DNA of 33,456 nucleotides from Candidatus Omnitrophica bacterium CG22_combo_CG10-13_8_21_14_all_43_16 (GTDB lineage Bacteria; Omnitrophota; Gorgyraeia; Gorgyraeales; Gorgyraeaceae): positions 1 through 33,456 of the forward strand of contig PCTH01000055.1 in assembly GCA_002771475.1 (NCBI GenBank), read 5' to 3'. The position numbers were made by a program, and so were the translations under genes. Below the pieces are notes generated by a model that did no database searches, was not told where the DNA came from, and saw nothing but the letters and a program-made list of their open reading frames with translations. Every line of letters starts with the position of its first letter. The stretch's first letter is position 1. Shown one piece after another: positions 29,050 through 33,456 of this stretch.

Positions 29050-30786
29050 TTGCTGGGGAATATTATGAAAGATAATTTAGACGCATTGCGGCATAGCTCG
29101 TCTCATGTAATGGCAGATGCTGTAAAGAGGCTTTTTCCTGATTCGCAGCTTGCCATAGGCCCTGCCATCGAAGATGGTTTTTACTATGATTTTGACAGAA
29201 AAGAACCTTTTAAGCCAGAGGATCTAGCAGAGATAGAAAAGGAAATGGCTAAGATTATAAAAGAAGACTTGGAATTCAAGCGTGAGGAAGTTTCTAAAAA
29301 AGAAGCCGCGCAACTATTTAAAAAATTAAAAGAGACTTATAAGTTAGAACTTATAGAAAAATTAGAAGGCGATACAGTTTCTATTTACAGGCATGGGAAG
29401 TTTGTGGATTTATGCAAAGGTCCGCATGTAAAATCTACAGGAGAAATAAAAGCATTCAAGCTTTTGAGCATAGCAGGCGCATATTGGCACGGCATTGAAA
29501 CAAACCCTATGCTTCAAAGGATATACGGCACATGTTTTGAAACGACTGAGGCGCTGGAAGGGTATTTAAAGAAACAGGAAGAGGCGAAAAAACGGGATCA
29601 TAGAAAACTCGGAAAAGAACTGGATCTTTTCAGCATACACGACGAAGTGGGGCCGGGCCTGGTATTCTATCACCCCAAAGGCGCGCTCCTGAGGATGCTG
29701 ATAGAAGATTATGAAAAAAAAGAACACCTGAAACGCGGGTATCAGATTGTAATGGGGCCGCATATTTTGAAATCAGATATATGGATCACGTCAGGCCATT
29801 ATGAATATTATAAAGACAATATGTACATATTCAAGACCGAGGGGGAGGAATATGTAGTAAAGCCTATGAATTGTCCCGGCCATATGCTGATTTATAAATC
29901 AAAGCTGCGCAGCTACAAGGATCTGCCTATTCGTTATTTTGAACTCGGTAATGTCCACAGGCGCGAAAAAACAGGGGTATTGCACGGGCTTCTAAGGGTG
30001 AGAGGTTTTACGCAGGACGATGCCCACATATTTTGTTTGCCCGGCCAATTGGAGCAGGAAATAATAGGAGTCATAGACTTCGTGATAGATACAATGAAGG
30101 TTTTTGGGTTTAATGATTACAAGATAGACCTTTCTACAAGGCCGCCAAAATCTATCGGCACAGATGAAATCTGGAGCCAGGCCACCAGCGCCCTGAAAAA
30201 CGCCTTGGAGTCGAAAGGCATGAGCTATGGGATCAATGAGGGCGAAGGCGCATTCTATGGGCCGAAGATAGACATAATGGTTAAAGACGCGCTTGGCAGG
30301 CCGTGGCAATGCGCAACAATCCAGTGCGATTTTGCGCTTCCTGAAAGATTCGACCTTACTTATATTTCTGCGGACGGCAAAAAAGAAAGGCCGGTAATGC
30401 TGCACAGGGTAATATTAGGCAGTATGGAACGGTTTATGGGCACTCTTATAGAACATTACGCAGGCGCGTTTCCTGTATGGCTGGCGCCTGTGCAAGCCGC
30501 GATAATACCGATTACTGACCGCTCACATGATTACGCGGATAATATTTTCAGGCAATTGCAGAATGAAGACATCAGGGTTGAGGTGGACAAAAGAAATGAA
30601 AAACTGCAATACAAAATAAGAGAAAGCGAGATGAACAAGATTCCTTATATGCTGATAATAGGCGATAAGGAGAAAGAGGCCGGGACAGTCTCTGTGCGCG
30701 CCAGAAAAGAAGGCGACATCGGAGCGGTAAAGATAGAAGAGTTTATAGCTAGGGTAAAAAAAGAAATTAAAAACAAATGTTCGTAA
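29050..30786 (+). CDS. thrS: Threonine--tRNA ligase lacking the N-terminal TGS domain
   Basis: [92 protein letters not shown]. Confidence 0.95.
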   Translation: MLGNIMKDNLDALRHSSSHVMADAVKRLFPDSQLAIGPAIEDGFYYDFDRKEPFKPEDLAEIEKEMAKIIKEDLEFKREEVSKKEAAQLFKKLKETYKLELIEKLEGDTVSIYRHGKFVDLCKGPHVKSTGEIKAFKLLSIAGAYWHGIETNPMLQRIYGTCFETTEALEGYLKKQEEAKKRDHRKLGKELDLFSIHDEVGPGLVFYHPKGALLRMLIEDYEKKEHLKRGYQIVMGPHILKSDIWITSGHYEYYKDNMYIFKTEGEEYVVKPMNCPGHMLIYKSKLRSYKDLPIRYFELGNVHRREKTGVLHGLLRVRGFTQDDAHIFCLPGQLEQEIIGVIDFVIDTMKVFGFNDYKIDLSTRPPKSIGTDEIWSQATSALKNALESKGMSYGINEGEGAFYGPKIDIMVKDALGRPWQCATIQCDFALPERFDLTYISADGKKERPVMLHRVILGSMERFMGTLIEHYAGAFPVWLAPVQAAIIPITDRSHDYADNIFRQLQNEDIRVEVDKRNEKLQYKIRESEMNKIPYMLIIGDKEKEAGTVSVRARKEGDIGAVKIEEFIARVKKEIKNKCS

Positions 30787-30822
30787 AACATGCCGCGAAT
30801 ATTTGCTTAACATGAGAAAGGG

Positions 30823-31359
30823 GTGATTCGTATTTCAAAAGATTTAAGAATCAATCAAAGGATACGCGTAAAGGAAGTAAGGCTTATAGGCCCTGAAAGC
30901 GAACAGATGGGTATTGTGAACACCCAGGATGCCCTGCAAAAAGCAGAAGAATACGGATTGGACCTGGTGGAGGTTAGCGGCCAGTCGTCTCCGCCTGTCT
31001 GCAGGATAATGGATTATTCCAGATATAAATATGAACAGGAGAAAAAAGAAAAAGAGGCGCGCAAGCACCAGAAGACAGCGCATCTTAAAGAGATCAAGAT
31101 GAAGCCGAACATAGAAGAGCATGATTATCAGACAAAATTACATCATATAAAGAGGTTTTTGGAAAGAGGGGATAAAGCGAAACTTACAATGACCTTTAGA
31201 GGCAGGGAAATGAGCCATATGGATATAGGCAAAAAGATTATGACGAGGGTTGTCGCTGACCTTAACGAAGTAGGGGAAGTGGAAAAAGGCCCGATGATGG
31301 AAGGCAGGAATATAATGATACATTTTATGGCCAGGCCGTCAACCAATGTAAAAAAATAA
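30823..31359 (+). CDS. infC: Translation initiation factor IF-3 (start ambiguous: GTG 30823, ATT 30826 or ATT 30832)
   Basis: RINQRIRVKEVRLIGPESEQMGIVNTQDALQKAEEYGLDLVEVSGQSSPPVCRIMDYSRYKYEQEKK; upstream of rpmI-rplT. Confidence 0.95.
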   Translation: MIRISKDLRINQRIRVKEVRLIGPESEQMGIVNTQDALQKAEEYGLDLVEVSGQSSPPVCRIMDYSRYKYEQEKKEKEARKHQKTAHLKEIKMKPNIEEHDYQTKLHHIKRFLERGDKAKLTMTFRGREMSHMDIGKKIMTRVVADLNEVGEVEKGPMMEGRNIMIHFMARPSTNVKK

Positions 31360-31380
31360 AGCCATCAAGGAGAAAAGAAG

Positions 31381-31578
31381 ATGCAGAAATTGAAGACTAA
31401 TAAAGGCGCCAGGAAGAGGTTAAAGCTTACAAAAAACGGCAAACTTATGCGATACAAACCGGGTAAGCGCCACATACTCACATCCAAATCTTCGAAAAGA
31501 AAAAGAAAAATGAGGAGATGTATGGAAATATTGGGCATGGAAGCAAAGATAACCAAAAAGTTACTGCCCTACGGCTAA
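31381..31578 (+). CDS. rpmI: 50S ribosomal protein bL35
   Basis: MQKLKTNKGARKRLKLTKNGKLMRYKPGKRHILTSKSSKRKRKMRR. Confidence 0.95.
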   Translation: MQKLKTNKGARKRLKLTKNGKLMRYKPGKRHILTSKSSKRKRKMRRCMEILGMEAKITKKLLPYG

Positions 31579-31626
31579 AACAACTAGAAAATCGACAAGG
31601 TTGAATTTCTAAAAGGAGGTAATTAA

Positions 31627-31977
31627 ATGTCACGCGTAAAATACGGACCGGCATCAAGGGCCCGCAGAAAAAGAGTTTCCAAGATGGCAAAGGGCTACCG
31701 TGCAAGCAGAAGCAAACTGCACAGAGTTACGGTCGAAACCGTGAAAAAAGCCCTTATGTACGGTACCAGAGACCGACGTGCTAAAAAAGGTACGTTCAGG
31801 AGATTGTGGATTTTGAGGATTTCTAATGCATGCAAAGAGCTGGGCATATCATACTCCAGGTTTATGAAGGGCCTTAAAGACGCTAAGATAGGTTTGAATA
31901 GAAAAATTTTAGCGGACATGGTTGTTAATGATATGGCGGCATTTAAGAAATTAGTGGCAGGCGTTCAGAAAAAGTAA
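31627..31977 (+). CDS. rplT: 50S ribosomal protein bL20
   Basis: MSRVKYGPASRARRKRVSKMAKGYRASRSKLHRVTVETVKKALMYGTRDRRAKKGTFRRLWILRISNACKELGISYSRFMKGL. Confidence 0.97.
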   Translation: MSRVKYGPASRARRKRVSKMAKGYRASRSKLHRVTVETVKKALMYGTRDRRAKKGTFRRLWILRISNACKELGISYSRFMKGLKDAKIGLNRKILADMVVNDMAAFKKLVAGVQKK

Positions 31978-31994
31978 CGCTAGAGGCGAATATT

Positions 31995-33353
31995 ATGCTT
32001 AGATTACAGCCAGCGCAATTGGTGGCCGTCAGTTTTCTTCTGGTCATACTAATAGGCGGAGCAGCGTTATCTCTTCCTCAGAGTTCTAGCCAGGGGCATT
32101 CTTTAAGCCTGATAGACGCTTTTTTTACAGCCACAAGCGCTACGTGCGTTACAGGGCTTGTTGTAAAAGATATAGGGAAAGATTTTTCTGCGGTCGGCCA
32201 GATGGTTATATTATTTTTAATACAGATAGGCGGCTTGGGTATTATGACCCTATCCACATTTTTTGCTATTATAATCGGCAGAAGATTTACCCTGAGGGAA
32301 AATGTTGTCATGAAAGGGGCGCTGGACAGGTACAGCGCAGAAGGCTTGAAGTCTCTTGTTGTGTATATCCTTTTTATTACCTTTGTTATAGAAATTATAG
32401 GCGCGCTATGCCTGTACTCGAGATTTGGGAATGCATACTACTCAATATTTCATTCTATTTCTGCGTTTTGCAATGCGGGGTTTTCTCTTTATCCAAACAA
32501 TATGGAGAATTTCAGGAGCGACACAGTTGTTAATATGACTATGATGGCCTTAGTAATAGTGGGAGGCATTGGATTTGTGGTAGTAGTTGATGTCGGAAGA
32601 TTTTTTAGGAATTTTTTTATGAGGATTTTTTTCCGAAAAAAACAGCAAGGCATGAACCTTTTTTCAAAGGTAAGCTTGCAGGCAAAGATAGTGGTCGGGA
32701 TATCTTTAGTGTTGATTCTTCTGGGCGCATCTGTTTTTCTGCTTCTGGAAAACGGTAAAATGCTTTACGGCCTTGGGATAAAAGACAAGCTGCTTATATC
32801 TTTTTTTCAGGCTGTTGCGCCAAGGACAGCGGGTTTCAATACTGTAGCTATAGGGAATCTTGCCAGCCCGACGCTATTTTTTATGATGATATTGATGTTT
32901 ATAGGAGCTTCTTCCGGGTCTACAGGAGGGGGCATCAAGACAAACACCCTGGCTGTACTGATCGGAGGGGCCTGGAGCATGGTGAAAAACAAAGACAACG
33001 TATCTCTTTTTAAAAGAACAGTACCCAAGGTTATTTTTAGAAAATGCGTTATGATAGCAGGGCTTGCAGGCGCATGGCTTGTGGTATTTACTATGCTTTT
33101 GAGTTTTGTTGAGGCCGGAAAAGAAGCGATGCCGAATTATTTCCTGAGGATATTATTTGAAGTTACATCTGCATTCGGCACAGTGGGGCTTTCAACAGGC
33201 ATTACCCCTATCTTAAGTTCTTTTGGAAAATTTATTTTAATGTTGACCATGCTTGTCGGGAGGATTGGGCCATTGACTCTTGCATTGGCAATATCGGTCA
33301 AAGAAGATAAATTCTTGTACAAGTATCCTGAAGAAAAAATAATGGTGGGCTAA
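31995..33353 (+). CDS. TrkH/KtrB family potassium uptake protein
   Basis: Filter motifs TSATCVTGLVVKD, FHSISAFCNAGFSL, VAPRTAGFNTV, GASSGSTGGGIKTNT, TSAFGTVGLSTGITP. Confidence 0.94.
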   Translation: MLRLQPAQLVAVSFLLVILIGGAALSLPQSSSQGHSLSLIDAFFTATSATCVTGLVVKDIGKDFSAVGQMVILFLIQIGGLGIMTLSTFFAIIIGRRFTLRENVVMKGALDRYSAEGLKSLVVYILFITFVIEIIGALCLYSRFGNAYYSIFHSISAFCNAGFSLYPNNMENFRSDTVVNMTMMALVIVGGIGFVVVVDVGRFFRNFFMRIFFRKKQQGMNLFSKVSLQAKIVVGISLVLILLGASVFLLLENGKMLYGLGIKDKLLISFFQAVAPRTAGFNTVAIGNLASPTLFFMMILMFIGASSGSTGGGIKTNTLAVLIGGAWSMVKNKDNVSLFKRTVPKVIFRKCVMIAGLAGAWLVVFTMLLSFVEAGKEAMPNYFLRILFEVTSAFGTVGLSTGITPILSSFGKFILMLTMLVGRIGPLTLALAISVKEDKFLYKYPEEKIMVG

Positions 33354-33392
33354 AAAAGCTTTAAGCTATAAGCTGTAGGAGGAGAAAATAAA

Positions 33393-33456
33393 ATGAGACA
33401 GTTTGCGGTAATAGGCCTCGGCAGGTTCGGATTAAGCGTTGCTAAGACATTGACAG
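33393..33456 (+). CDS. TrkA/KtrA family NAD-binding potassium regulatory subunit (truncated by window end)
   Basis: MRQFAVIGLGRFGLSVAKTLT...; SD GTAGGAGGAG; immediately downstream of trkH. Confidence 0.85.
   Translation, partial: MRQFAVIGLGRFGLSVAKTLT

Overview
This window looks like a replication-origin-proximal housekeeping region of a bacterial chromosome. Gene content and style suggest a Candidatus Omnitrophota-like lineage, but that is inference. Essentially every credible CDS left of about 20.0 kb is on the minus strand and every one right of about 20.3 kb is on the plus strand, with dnaA-dnaN-dciA-gyrB-gyrA diverging from rpmH-rnpA-yidD-yidC-jagN-parA-parB. Other recognisable genes are ispE, spoVG, a split transketolase, hisG, pcm, ndk, yicC, gmk, rpoZ, coaC/coaB, thrS, infC-rpmI-rplT and trkH, plus five tRNA genes (Gln, Glu, Cys, Leu, Val). 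The most notable items are: (i) a 463-aa LAGLIDADG-type intein in GyrA, upstream of the classical active-site-Tyr insertion site, with Gln in place of the block B His; (ii) a 190-bp nearly self-complementary element (27-bp perfect terminal inverted repeats plus nested inner stems) filling the space between the divergent dnaA and rpmH promoters; (iii) a perfect 16-bp parS inside parB; (iv) a DnaA box overlapping the dnaA start, and paired DnaA-box-like sites 21 bp apart between dnaA and dnaN; (v) a SpoVG domain interrupted by a zinc ribbon; (vi) an apparently exported HATPase protein with an HExxH motif; (vii) a duplicated tRNA-Val 3' end flanking a structured 120-bp spacer; (viii) a 31-aa AURKAIP1/COX24-like protein missed by the ORF track. 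I found no CRISPR array, classical defence system or biosynthetic gene cluster.
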